Source of the DNA: Perca fluviatilis
Lineage: Eukaryota > Chordata > Actinopteri > Perciformes > Percidae
Reading direction: 5' to 3'
Length of the DNA stretch: 64,000 nucleotides
NCBI RefSeq assembly: GCF_010015445.1
Contig: NC_053134.1
Coordinates: 16,304,629-16,368,628, forward strand
Below the pieces are notes generated by a model. That model searched no databases and was not told the DNA's origin. It saw only the letters and a program-made list of their open reading frames with translations. The position numbers were made by a program, and so were the translations under genes. Position 1 is the first letter of the stretch, and every line of letters starts with the position of its first letter. This document shows, piece by piece, positions 16,218-34,704 of the stretch.

Positions 16218-16723
16218 CTCAAAGGTCCAATGTGTAGGAATTTCTCCCATCTAGCGACGAGCGTTGAGATCATATATCGCAATCAACTCTCTCGCACAAC
16301 GCAGTTCAAAGTACGTATTACAGCTACGGTAGCCTTCACGCTTCAAAAAGCTCTTTTCAATATCCTTTTTCTTTTTCTGGGCGAAGAAGAAAACTCCTGA
16401 AATTTGGATTTTGAATACGTGTGGTCCTCCAAGTTTCCTTCTTCAAACTTGCCAAGGCCGGGAATCCACGATACCCAGTATGCAGCATTAGCAGCACCCG
16501 TGAGTTCATTTGACAGCGAAAGGCGGAGCAGTATGTCCAGAATGTCCCTTACCGGCTAACGTATTTCAAGATGGCGCAGGAATGCAAATGTAAAATTTCA
16601 AGCCAAAAGGAATACCTGGAATTGATGGTGGTGGTAAATATTCATGAAAAAGGACAAGTTTGTGAACGGGCAACACAGATTTTGATAATGAACAACTAAA
16701 CGCGTTACACACTGGACCTTTAA
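16218..16723. mobile_element. MITE, TTAA-type ends, about 500 bp
   Basis: The left end AAAGGTCCAATGTGTAGG mirrors the right end TTACACACTGGACCTTTAA. TTAA is intact on the right and degenerate (CTCAA) on the left. Non-coding. Confidence 0.65.
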
Positions 16724-17497
16724 ACACGACCATCCTCCGGGAGAAAGCCAAAAGACAGGCCATGAAAGATGTATCAACTCCATGTTGTCGCTTCCTCCTG
16801 AAGGTAATATCGTTTCTCAGAGGTATGAGGCTGCTGAATGGGTGCATTGATTTAAGGGTTCTCGTGCGTGTGCGCTCCAAACTCCTAGGAAACCAGCCAA
16901 CATTATTGATGGGACTATTTGTAGCATTGTGACATTAACCTTTATCATGAGTTACTCGCTGCTGTTATGGACCATTTTTACTGCGTTATAAAAGAAGTAG
17001 CCTTCAAGTGGGAGCCTGGGGAGTAAATATACTGTGTGCAACGTACTGTATGTTGGAGCTCCATTATTTCCTGTGAGTCGCTATTGACAAACTTGTATCA
17101 ATAACCCAAGAAGTTCCATCACAGAGCCTCATATCTAGGAAGGTGCAGGCAGGGTGTACTGCTCAGTCAGTTTCACTGACACCGTCATCTTGGCCACAAG
17201 ATCCTTCACTTTGATATGTCAAAGTAGCAATAAATAAGATTTGTACTGCCCCTTAGTTTAAAAAGATGTTCATATCTCTGCCAGGATTTCAAAGAGAAGC
17301 AGCGATTTCGTTTTTTTTTAAAACTCACTTGCTATCTCCTCTTCCAGTGACGTTTCAAGTCACTTCCCCGAAACCTGCCGATTTTATTTTCAACAATGGG
17401 AAATGATGCTTTGAGCATCTTAAACTAATCTTGGTCAGTCAGCATCATTGTGCCAGTTTATCTTGTATAATAAACATGAGCAAAGATTAGGGAGCCA
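16724..17497. other. ifrd1 downstream region, nothing recognised
   Basis: Unique-looking AT-rich sequence between a MITE and the predicted end of ifrd1. Confidence 0.4.
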
Positions 17498-17515
17498 TTT
17501 CTTACAGCTTTTGTG

Positions 17516-17521
17516 TTTATT
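17516..17521 (-). terminator. ifrd1: candidate poly(A) signal of ifrd1
   Basis: Canonical AATAAA on the minus strand, about 590 nt after the stop codon. I did not search exhaustively for alternatives. Confidence 0.5.
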
Positions 17522-17854
17522 TCACCATCCTTGCCCTTTAGATTACATACCCAATACTAAAAAGACAGCAGAATATTCAAAGTTCTACATAAATAACCTG
17601 CTAAGAAAACAAGGTAGTACAACTTAAATACAAATTCAACAAAGTGTTACATCAGTCACAACATGTCTTGACATTGCTATTAACTAACTAGACCTACAAG
17701 ACAAATGCTGGCAAAATTATATAATTTATGTCCACAAAAAAGAAAAAGCCACCTAATGAATATTAACATGAGGAGCAGACAAATATACACTATATGTACA
17801 ACACCACCATCTAAGTGGATACATTAAAGTTATACTCCAAACCTATGGTTTGAT

Positions 17855-17971
17855 TATCAAACACTTACCTCCTGTAGACTTGAATGGAGGTTATAAAAAG
17901 AATGTTTTGTCCACTATAGAGCATCTGTGATAAAGCCACCTTTCAAGTCTACAGAGGGTCAGGGTTTGATA
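17855..17971 (-). repeat. imperfect inverted repeat in the ifrd1 3' UTR
   Basis: Arms 17855-17884 and 17942-17971 pair at 26 of 30 positions around a 57-nt loop. The outer arm starts TATCAAAC and the inner end reads TGTAGACTTGAA. It could fold in the mRNA, or be a small MITE. Confidence 0.8.
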
Positions 17972-18081
17972 TTCAAAAGATATATTTTGAGAGAGGATCA
18001 CAAGGACACAAAGTTGTGACAATTCATCTAAAAAGCAGGGAAGCCTGATGAATAGGGTATTAGAGTGAAAAACAAAAGATT

Positions 18082-18107
18082 AAAAAAAAAAAAAAAAAAA
18101 AAAAAAA
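18082..18107. repeat. A26 run (T26 in ifrd1 sense)
   Basis: A homopolymer placed one base after the ifrd1 stop codon. Confidence 0.95.
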
Positions 18108-18108
18108 G

Positions 18109-24791
<6,683 letters not shown>

Positions 24792-24970
24792 TTTCGTGCA
24801 GATAAATATATAATTTGATCCAAAATCAGCCAATACACGACCAGCTTTTATTATATTGTCTCGTAAAATGAAAATATTCCCGTGGCACAGCGGATAAAAA
24901 GGAATTGAAGGCGATCTTGGGGATACACTGTTGACCGAGACGATACATTTTCCCTCATAAAACAGGGCTG
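24792..24970 (-). other. ifrd1: ifrd1 5' leader (predicted) with two overlapping uORFs
   Basis: The leader is inferred from a TATA box at 24994-25001, which would place the start near 24970. Two AUGs precede the main start. The one at 24958 opens a 35-codon uORF ending at 24851, and the one at 24948 opens a 40-codon uORF in another frame ending at 24826. Both end before the main ATG. Mammalian IFRD1 mRNA stability under stress is known to depend on a uORF, so the arrangement may be functional. Confidence 0.55.
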
Positions 24971-24990
24971 CGTAAAAAGAAGGCTGCTCC

Positions 24991-25046
24991 AAGTATTTAT
25001 ACCAGCTGACATGTCAGGACAATGTTTCCCGGCAGCGCTGACCAAT
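24991..25046 (-). promoter_or_regulatory. ifrd1: ifrd1 core promoter: TATA and CCAAT boxes
   Basis: On the minus strand GGTATAAATACTT (25003-24991) is a good TATA box. An inverted CCAAT (ATTGGTC, 25046-25040) lies about 40 bp upstream. Between them are an E-box CAGCTG and the palindrome TGACATGTCA. A TATA-driven promoter suits an inducible gene such as TIS7/PC4. No expression evidence is available. Confidence 0.65.
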
Positions 25047-25973
25047 CCGAGAATAGGAACAAGCGTCGCGTGTGTTTGCGCGTGATGCAGTGGACAAAAA
25101 CGTGGCCACAAAAAAATAAAATAACAGCCAAAATGATGATTTTTGGTAAACAGTCTATGGCTTATGGTCATTACAATTTGAGACGTAGTATTAATCTAAG
25201 GAAAAATTCTACTTCTGATAAAGCAACACAAGAACAATTGACAAACACAGCCGCAAAAAACACAAATTGTAGCATTGTATTTAAAACAGACAGTGGTTGG
25301 GATGTAAATCTTAATACACTGATGATAGGAATGTTTGGTGAAATATAAACCGCAAATGCCTGTGTGATCAGAGGTGGAAACTTAGTAACAGAATACATTA
25401 ACTCCAGTTCCGTATAGTGTTACTTTCTACTTCACTGCATTTCTGAGGGAAATTGGCTATTGCAGATAATACTCCACTACTATGTGAGAGATATGTAACT
25501 TTGCAGACTCAGATAAAATATGATTAATTGTTATAGATTGTACAAAACAAGGCAGTAGTTGTAAAGATAAGCTCCAAATGTATCAGCTACATTAAAATGC
25601 TGCTTACACATTAGATTAAAACATCATTAACATAAATAATTATGTAAATATTGTAGGCCTACAATGATATAGCATCTCTATAAAAGACATAGTACATCTT
25701 CTAACTATCTGTAATGCAATTTGCATCTTTATGGAGTAGGTGGCATTACTCTGCCATGATGCTGTGATTGTAATTATTTACCTCTGTCAGGTTGTTGACA
25801 CTGATGACAAGGATCTGTGATGGAGTTGATGATGTCATTTTATGCATCTGTGATTCAATTGATGCTGTGATTAGAGGAATTTAATGCAACAGATAGTGCT
25901 CTGCTGCAGTTATGTTATTATATAATGCTTTCGAAACTGTGATTACAACCTACTGTGATGACAGTCATCTGAG

Positions 25974-26049
25974 AAACAATGCATAATGAGGATTAATAAT
26001 AATAATGCATTGTATTGTTTTTATTATTAATCCACATTATGCATTGTTT
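25974..26049. repeat. 29-bp inverted repeat, hairpin with 18-nt loop
   Basis: Arms 25974-26002 and 26021-26049 match at 28 of 29 positions. The arm begins AAACAATGCATAATG. The 76-nt fold has the size of a precursor microRNA hairpin, but it is AT-rich and may be a MITE relic. Confidence 0.9.
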
Positions 26050-29000
26050 TCTCCAAAACATTCATTTGCCATGCAGAATTAGTACACTAAAGTCATACTA
26101 AATTGGACAAAATAACTGAAACACATTACAAAACAACACCTAGGCCACTCAGCAAATATTATTTTGGTGAAATTCTTAGACAGTCGGAGGTGCACTTAAA
26201 GTCCATTTTTAGTCAATTTCCTAATAGTGTTGTTTCTAAAATATAGACATTTAAATATATTTTTTTAATTCTTTGCTGGGGTCAGTTTGTGGACACGGTT
26301 CTTATGTGCTTTTGCCAATTTTTCTGTTTTTGGCAGCAAAATCTGTACTTAAGCAGTTACACAAGTTTGATAAAATAGCAGTATACAGGTGTTGTACACA
26401 GTGTCCAATATAATGCAATCCAATGTGAAAACGCTTCAGTGCTCATGCTCAGGGCCCCGAATAAGATGGATTTGGGCTCTGTCCTTCCGGAGTAGAGCAA
26501 TTGATAGGAACTGTCCATAAATGCTACCAAGTCAATGTCTGCTTGAAGTTTTTTTATTTTGGTGGGCTGTGAATAAAGGTCAATGCAACCATTAACATGT
26601 GTTCATTTGTACAATAGTGTGAAACTGAGTAATTCAAAGTAATATAAAATATGGTTTTTCACAAACCCAGCACTGCTTTAGTCTTGTTGCTTTATTTACA
26701 GAAGTACAAGGAGTATGGATATTTCCCAGATTAATGTTCCGAGAGAGAATCAGTTCCAGCTAGTAGACAACAGTTTCACACACCTTACTGCAGTTAGTGG
26801 CAATTGCAGTAAACATGAGATCTCAGGAATGAGCTCTAGGACTGAGTTATAGCGTTTACAGATAATGTTAATGTTCAATTGGATTCCCTTCATCTAAAGT
26901 TGAAATGTTATTTCTGCCAATCAAAATCATTCCTGGGCTCCAAAGTAGTTTCACCAACTTGCAGAGTCACTTGTGTCTTGTTCTGTAGGAAGCTTGATTT
27001 ATTACACTTCAGTTTTGAAGAGAGATGCCTGCTCATATTATAATACAATCCTATTTGTATGACTGACTGGAGAAAATATACATAATTGTTCATTTTACAT
27101 CTTTGCCAACCCTCTTTAGTGTGCCACTGAAAATAAGGCCATTTAGAGCCATTGATAATAATTACTGGTGCATTGTAATCCAGCCAAATGGGAAATGTTA
27201 CATTTCCTCAACTGTGGGGTACAATGTGTATCAGTGACACATAAGCTTCCTAGGAAGTAAAAGGCAGGCACATGTCCAATATCTGTACTCCAGTCGTGTT
27301 GGAGTTTCCTGGATTTGAGTCTTTTTGGCATTGTTTGGGAAATGAGATACTGTATTGTAAGGTGGAGCCATTATTCTTTCCACCCCCTATAGGTATATAC
27401 TTTAAATAGTGTTTATTTTCTGTGTGATGAAAACTCTTCTTTCACACACATAACTAAAGCGAACTTATACATCTAATTAAATCTTGTGTTTGTAGTTCCA
27501 TCTCTCTACAGTGTAAAGGTCAAATACAGGACAGCATCTGACAACCACAGTTTCCACTAAATTGTCCTGCTGCCTTATATCCTAATGAACGTTTTGGCCT
27601 AACAAAAGAGATGAGATTTGATAAACGCTAATTATCTTTTCTGGCTTTTCTTATTTCCGTCACCCTGCATTTTTGCTTGACAGAACAGAAATAGTTAATT
27701 CTTTGTTACGCAAGTGGAAAATCTCACAGATGCAGTTTCTATGCTGCCGTTCCCACGGCCCAACTGTCAACAGTGTTCTTGCCAGCTCAGACCTGACAAA
27801 CATCAGAATATAGGCTTGCAGAAATCAAAGCTGACCTTCACTTTTAATGCACCTCCCGTTGGGAGGTTTCCAGAGCTGCCTGAACAGTGTTCAGTGAACA
27901 CACACGTGCACCTACACCCTGATGGTCAGTTGTTGCCTTTTTAAATCTAGGTAATTAAAAAAGCTGATTTTTTTTCTTTGTTTTTTTCTATCGTATATTC
28001 AGTTTAAATGTTCTTTGGAGAAGCAAGTGCTGTGATCCAAGATGAGGGTGGACTCAAAAACAAATTCAGCAATTTTTTTTCTGTCTTCACTTGACCAAAT
28101 GCAAAAGTAGATTTTCCTTGGACATCCTGCCAAGACAGTAACATCAGATAAACATGAACGTTCAACAAGAACAACATACTACCATGTATAAAAATACACA
28201 TACAATACAATACAATACAGTACTCATAGAAAGAGCAAATAGTATCTGCTTAATCACTTCAGCAGGCAGTGGCCAATGACAGCAGGATGGAGCAGTTGAA
28301 ATCTAAATAAAGCACAGACAGCTCCTTAGTTAGTCCCCCACAAAATCCTTCATTATGGGGTAAAATACAGATAGGAAGATTTTGCGTTACATAAAACAGC
28401 CCAAAGTTTCATAAACTTGAGAACAAGTGCTCAGTAATTGCAAAGGTGAAAGGGTTTGCACAACAATCTCCTCTCCTGTGCATACTATATGAGAAGGTTG
28501 TTCTTTGTGCTTCACAAACACTTTTTACTTACAAGATGGCCTAACGCAAGACTGTACTGCACTCATTTCTAGAAGAGCTTAGGGCACAGTGCATGGACAG
28601 CACTGCTGCTCTGCTTGCAGCATCAAGCTTAAATAATTCATTGTGTGTGAAGCTGGGGTGTTTTAAGTGGACACAGTAACACATAGTGTGAGGTTAAATG
28701 GAGAGCATTCCACATAATATGGTATATTTTGTGCTAAATAATTAATATTATTATATTATAAGATAAATTACTTGATTTTTTAAAGGGGTCTAGTGTACAA
28801 TTACTCATTGCTGAGTGTTAACAGTTGAGTTTGGGCAATTTAGAGAGCTGTGAGTTAGTTGCATTTGACCATAAAAAATCTATCAAGTGGTTTTAATGAT
28901 TAACATTATTATCCTGCTATAACATTGCTAGACAGACACAGACAGACACACATTGAAAGTTGCCATTTGCTTGACGAGGACTCAACATCCAGACCTTAGA

Positions 29001-29502
29001 CCTAACACATTACAACTGTTTTTGCCACTAGGGGGAGCCATTATGTTTGAAATTCAAAGGACACGCTGCTCTCGCTGCAATATAGCAAGTGGAATTCCAA
29101 GAGATGTTTTTTTATGCATAATTTATTGAGTCAGTAAACTGTGCTGTTCTGTGTCTTGCTTTAAACATTTAATGGGCTGGAGCGTGCAATGTATATATCA
29201 AATCTCCAAACCCATTAGGACAATTGTAAAAAAAATGGTATTTCAAAATGTAAACAGAGTAATGAAAAAAGCAGATGTTATTTTGAAGGTAGTGGGAACT
29301 GGTTTAGGCAAGCCAAAAGCAATGTGTAGTGGAAAGAGAGAGAAATCACCTGCCAGTAAACCAGTGTAGGAGTAAGGCAAAACAGAGCAGCCCAGTGTAA
29401 CCTCACTCTGCATGCCAGGCACGTTGCATCAGTGGGCACAAGCCCTGACCAACCTAATGCCACAGGAATACAGATCATTACAAAAATAACAGATAGCAGG
29501 GA

Positions 29503-29508
<6 letters not shown>

Positions 29509-29547
<39 letters not shown>
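29509..29547. repeat. (GA)n microsatellite
   Basis: About 39 bp of GA. Confidence 0.97.
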
Positions 29548-29549
<2 letters not shown>

Positions 29550-30029
29550 GACAGCAGATAATAGGACATGTCTGAATATTAATATCATGTGCAATACTAC
29601 AGTTTTTAAATAATTCATAAATGACATGGCCTGGAGCAATGTGTCGAGGCTGCATGGGTTAAGCCTGTTGGGGAGGGAGCAAGGTTAGAAAATGATCTCG
29701 GGTCTGTAGGTTGATAGAAACACTACGTCAAAAGCTAAGCAGAGGTGATCTTTCAAAAACCTCCAACACTTCGCTTTGAAATTTAGCAGTGTGCCTTCTC
29801 TTCCTTTGCTTGTCACTTATTGTAGACAGGCCTCCATAGACCTCGAGGTGAAGGGGCTCTCACTTGTTCCACTTCCTGAACTATCTGGCGAGAGAATTTC
29901 AAACAAGCAAGGTCTCGCCAAGAATCTGCATTCATTTAATTTGCAGTGTGTTTGTGCAAAGGATTTTTAGGTGTGCAGATATTAATTCACATATCAAGCC
30001 TGTATTCTTTGCATGCTATGTACAGGTTT

Positions 30030-30180
30030 AAAGGAATAGTTTGACATTCTGGAAAATAGCCTTATTTGTTTTCATGCTGACAGTTAGATGAGAAGATCGA
30101 TACCACTTTTATATCTGAGAGGGGTATCGATTTTCTCATCTAAATCTCAGCAAGAAGACGAGTACCTGAATTTCATTTGA
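30030..30180. repeat. dispersed repeat family B, copy 4, with hairpin
   Basis: Contains GGAATAGTTTGACATTCTGG and an inverted repeat 30084-30104 / 30123-30143 (20 of 21 positions pair) built from the family motif TTAGATGAGAAGATCGATACC without its last base. Confidence 0.6.
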
Positions 30181-31241
30181 AAATTACATAATTATGTGTT
30201 TCTAAACTCTCCTATCATGCATATTAAAACATATAGCTATTTCTGAATCGGTTGCCTTGTTTACTATATTTTTCAGAATTTTGTTTCCCTCAGGGATCAT
30301 GGCATTTTCTATCTTGCCATAACTGCCTTACTGATTTGTGTGAATACCACACTAAACAAACTTGATTTAATGTGACATGTATTAAAAAAAATATCACACT
30401 GTATTTTTTGGCTTCAACTCCTCTTGGGCACCACCTGCCATAATTCCAATTCATTTTACGAAATTTACAGTTCTGTTCAGGAAAAACAACTGCTGGATGA
30501 TAGAGGCAGGGTGCTCAAATTTAGAGCATCCAACTCCTAATTACAATCTGTTAGTCACTGGCTGAATCCCATATTCTTTCCCTTCATTTTGTTGTTTTGA
30601 GAGGGGTTTAGCAGTTTATCAGACAGCTTAATGTGACAGCAAAGCTACGCTTCTGTCATTGTGATTACCTCTCCATCCCTGCACACATTTGTCTTACTGG
30701 CTCATATTTTTCAACTTCAATCGCAATCCATTATCCTCCAGAGAGAGGGAGGCAGAGAGGCCTTTGTTCTGAAGATGGGGTGTGCCGTGCCGTTAGGATC
30801 CCAAACATGGATTTAAATTGATCAAAGATGGTTAAAAAATAAAGAGAGAGTTGGAGGAAGGTCGGTCAAAAACACCTGTATGCCCCAACTCTGCTCTGCC
30901 TTTTCATCTCAACTTCAAACCTAATCACACTCACAGCAGAAGGTCTCTTTAAATAGCTATTTTCAATTTAGTTTGCTTATCAGTCATCCAATAAAACATC
31001 AGGATATATTTGAATTTTTAGAGCCAACCACCTTTGACTGGCACTGCTTGCGCCGGGTCCACTGCAATAATAAGTTGCTTCTGTTTACCATAAATGTTAT
31101 TTTAAGGTGAGCTTTAACTTGTATCTTGCTCAAAATTTGCTGTGGAATCTGAATCAGAATCTGCAATGAGAGCATTTTGCACCACAGATACAGTCTTATC
31201 TGGGTCCTGGGGAAAGTCCATTAAGTCCATACTTGAGCAAA

Positions 31242-31244
<3 letters not shown>

Positions 31245-31273
<29 letters not shown>
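31245..31273. repeat. (CA)n microsatellite
   Basis: About 29 bp of CA. Confidence 0.97.
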
Positions 31274-31275
<2 letters not shown>

Positions 31276-31560
31276 TATACACAAAGCTGATAAGATGATG
31301 TCATTGTCATCTGGCCATCTGATTAAGTAGAATTAAAACACATTTAGTGGCTTGCTGTGGCTCTGATGGCTTTGTGTGGGGCGTAAATGGCACCCTCTGC
31401 TCTGTCCTCTGTACCTGCTGCCTTCTCTGGAGATATAGCCGCCATTTCCACCTACATTTGTGCTACAAAATACTGTAGTATGTTGTAAACACCAGCAAAA
31501 CCAAACCAATTACCTAAAGGCCATAACTCCATCACGGGCATCACATATATTCACCTGTTA

Positions 31561-31586
31561 GTAAAGTAAAGTAAAGTAAAGTAAAG
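31561..31586. repeat. (GTAAA)n microsatellite
   Basis: Five full units of a pentanucleotide. Confidence 0.95.
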
Positions 31587-33040
31587 AATGTTCCTTAAAC
31601 ATTTTTTTTCTTTGTGTGATATCACTCATTTGGTCAGGTCCTAGGAACAAACAGAACAGCCACTAGGATGTGAGGTCCATTTTGCAGGTTTTCAACGACG
31701 AGACAGACCAAGAGCCCTGGGCATTGAATCAATAGAGGGATGAGCTACCAGACAGCTTGTTCAATTCCATTTTCCTCAGAAAAGCCCCTTTCCTATTATA
31801 GGAATTTCCTCTGTGTTCTCCCTTCCTCCACTGTGGTAGAGCTTGTGGAAAAGGTTGGAAGGAAAGCACTTAAAAAAGGTTGAGACATTCAGGTTCAGGT
31901 CTTCTTCCCCGGTTTTTAATATTGTACATATTATGTCAGTTTTGTCAGGTTGTCAGCCTCACAGTTCAGTACACAGAAAAAAGAAAATAGACAACGCCAT
32001 AATATACTGTAGGTAATCATGGATGCTGCTGTGTCTGTGAGTCTGTGTGTCTGGCCAGGCAGCAGACAATGGAATCCCATCTAAAGAGGACATAATGCCC
32101 AGAGGCTATTAAAACAGGCAGACGATCTGTTGGGGAATCTCTAGTGCTTTGGTTCGCCACAGCGGATAACTACACCTCATTGTTATATGCTAGCCTTTTC
32201 TTTCCCCCTGTATCTCTCTGCATCTTGTGCATCATTTCTTTTTATTCTCATGTGCGGGCCATACACACAAACATCTCCCCTACCCAACTCTCCCCTTCTC
32301 TTTTTCTCTGCATGTGCATGTGGCACCTATCGAGCCATGTGGTATTATTTGTACCCTCAGAGCTGAAAAAATATCAAACCTCTCTGTGAAAAGTGCCACA
32401 GAAGTCCACTCTGCTTACAGTGCGTCATGTAAAATGTCATTTCTTACAACAAAACATTAATATTTCACAGTCTGCTTCAAGCTAGTATTTAACGTGACAT
32501 AAGCTTGGCCTGTGTAAATCACTCAGACAGGGTTTGCTGTGTGATTTTGCATCCATTCAGGGCTGTGAGGGCTGCCTCTGTGTACCATACCACGCAGTGT
32601 AAATGCACCTGCACTCACCATACAGAGAATGTCTAGTGTGAATCCATTTCCGGGCCCATAATAATCCATTTTAAAGGAAGGACAGTGAATGGATTGTTCA
32701 AACATGGAACCCTACAGCCCATCTCAGAGTACAGAAAAGTCATTAGGGTGTAATTACAGTATATCAGTATTGAGATATTTGAAACTAATCACAGACTGGG
32801 TAGTTCATGGCAGTTACAGTAGAAATGGCCAAGCACCACACAGAATTGTATTTAGCTAAGCTAGTAGGGAAATGATATGTTTTGTATGTATTAGTAAGGC
32901 ACTACATTATTCTGTAAAGGTAAGATACAGCAACATGATCACAAATCACTAAATTGGACTTTGTATTTCAAATCTTTAACAGAAAGCCTGTAGTAGAAAC
33001 TGGGAGCATGTAGTTTGAAAGACTTTGACATTTAAAGGGC

Positions 33041-33081
33041 ATAAAGGGTCTATATATAGACCCTATATATAGACCCTTTAT
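33041..33081. repeat. perfect palindrome, 19-bp arms, 3-nt spacer
   Basis: Arms ATAAAGGGTCTATATATAG (33041-33059) and its reverse complement (33063-33081) around ACC. No mismatches. Confidence 0.97.
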
Positions 33082-33487
33082 AATTGTTTATAATATAACT
33101 GAGTTGTATTATGGGAAATGTACGATTAAGAGTAACTTGGGACTAAAAGTCACGATATGCCAGACCCTGTTGCTTCGATTTTGACCACTCTTTTTATAAA
33201 TCTGTCTCTTGTAAGTCCTTGTACTTTATGTGTGTCCATTATTTATACTAAATCACATAGAACCTCTTTGACTGACTCACCAAGTTCAGCCTGAGTGCTA
33301 CGTGATCCATCCTGATCATTCCTTTTTACATAGAAAATCTACATTTGTCAAAGTCACGTCTGTCTGACTAAAAGTGACCAGGCACTGGATGGGGAGTCAA
33401 AGCTTCCAGCCAATTCTGCACATTCAACAAAATGATGTTGCACATTTGTATCGCTTGTATCGTTTGTTTTGCGTTCTTCTTGTCCTG

Positions 33488-34701
33488 AGGCCTGTACTAC
33501 GAATCAAGATCAACATGCCCTGGATTTCTTTCAGTTATCCGGCTTCACCAAACCTAACAACCGCGGTCCTGCATAACCGGTGTCACGACGGTGGTTATCA
33601 ACTAGTTCAGTCAACCCAGGGTTTCCCAATCCAGCGGCGCGCATGTTCACATAAAAGAGGCGGTGTTTGCACACCACGACCAATCACAAACATCTACCAG
33701 AGTCGCATATTTTAAACAGGAAGAGGAAACTATAATTCTACATAAATATGAAGAACACAAACAGGGTTTTACAGGCAAAATGCAGGAAAGAAAGCTGGCA
33801 AAAGAGCAGACGCTGTTTTACGTAAATCACAACGCTTATCCTTTCAATATCACTTCCAGTGATGTAGTCTACGTGATAGTAAGCTCCAGGATTTCTATAT
33901 ACCCACTTAAAAATGCCCAATGACACGTAACAACATAGGCTACTTTCCATTATATACTGTATTTGACACCCAGCCGCCCCCCCCACTATGATATACCCCC
34001 CTGTGCCAGAATCTGCCTTTGGGGGAGGCCCCAAAGGCAGATTCTGGCCAATATACAGTAGGTTACAGTACACACACTATAATAGCCTACATTAGACTAA
34101 ACTGGTCACTTCCCAATCAGTCAGGCACAAGATCTGACCATAATTAGCCTACACTTTTGCTTTCCATGAACTGTCGTTGCTTTAGCCTTTTATTTCAGTT
34201 GCAACCCCAGCAGTGGTAAGCAATTGTGAGAGAAAATAAAAAAATATCAAAACATAATTCTAACCGATGTGCGTATTGGCAACACACGGCTGAAGAAGCC
34301 GACAAATAGCCTATATGTAATTCCCTCCGCTTAAAAATCTAAATCTTTCATAAAGATACCCGTCAGTGAATGTTAACGGAGTTGTCGGTCTCTAAATGTT
34401 TAAACTTTTATGAGCGCACCCCTCTCTCCCTCTCTCTCTCCGCGCACCGAGCTCCGCCTGATCTCCTAAGAACGGTGACGCCGTTATCAATCGAGTATTG
34501 ATTGGTCAGTAGGCGGTGCTTTTACACAAGTTGATCTCTAATCTCCAATTTAACCTGCTCCCGACCAGGTTAGGTGTTCAGCATAAGTTACCATGGCGAT
34601 TGAACCTGGTAACAACTAATCCACCGTCGTGATACAGAAAACCCTGGGTTGAACCTGAAGTTAACTCGTTAACGCCAAATCCTGCTTCGTAGTACAGGCC
34701 T
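33488..34701. mobile_element. PIF/Harbinger-like DNA transposon remnant
   Basis: Inverted ends AGGCCTGTACTACGAA at the left and TTCGTAGTACAGGCCT at the right are perfect over 16 bp, with CTG on both sides (33485-33487, 34702-34704), a 3-bp duplication as in PIF/Harbinger. The subterminal regions share blocks such as TATCACGACGGTGG in inverted form. A short internal stretch near 33770-33830 (on the plus strand, reading NRVLQAKCRKESWQK) loosely recalls the Myb-like accessory protein of the superfamily. No transposase frame remains. Confidence 0.75.
34005..34048. repeat. perfect inverted repeat, 20-bp arms, 4-nt loop
   Basis: Arm GCCAGAATCTGCCTTTGGGG (34005-34024) and its exact reverse complement (34029-34048), inside the Harbinger-like element. 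Confidence 0.97.
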
Positions 34702-34704
34702 CTG

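Larger units (their letters stand above)
17498..18108 (-). other. ifrd1: ifrd1 3' UTR (predicted)
   Basis: Predicted from the stop codon to about 18 nt past an AATAAA signal (minus strand, 17521-17516). It starts with a T26 run and contains an imperfect inverted repeat (17855-17884 / 17942-17971). No competing gene is seen. The 3' boundary is an estimate. Confidence 0.6.
25047..33487. other. ifrd1-dock4 intergenic, left part
   Basis: No exon recognised. It contains a long hairpin (25974-26049), (GA)n at 29509-29547, a family B repeat (30030-30180), (CA)n at 31245-31273, (GTAAA)n at 31561-31586 and a palindrome at 33041-33081. About 25370-25620 looks like a decayed repeat but could not be delimited. 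Confidence 0.5.

Noticed and set aside
33374..33923. Two overlapping plus-strand ORFs as genes
   Set aside because: They fall across the left end and interior of the Harbinger-like element and match no known protein.
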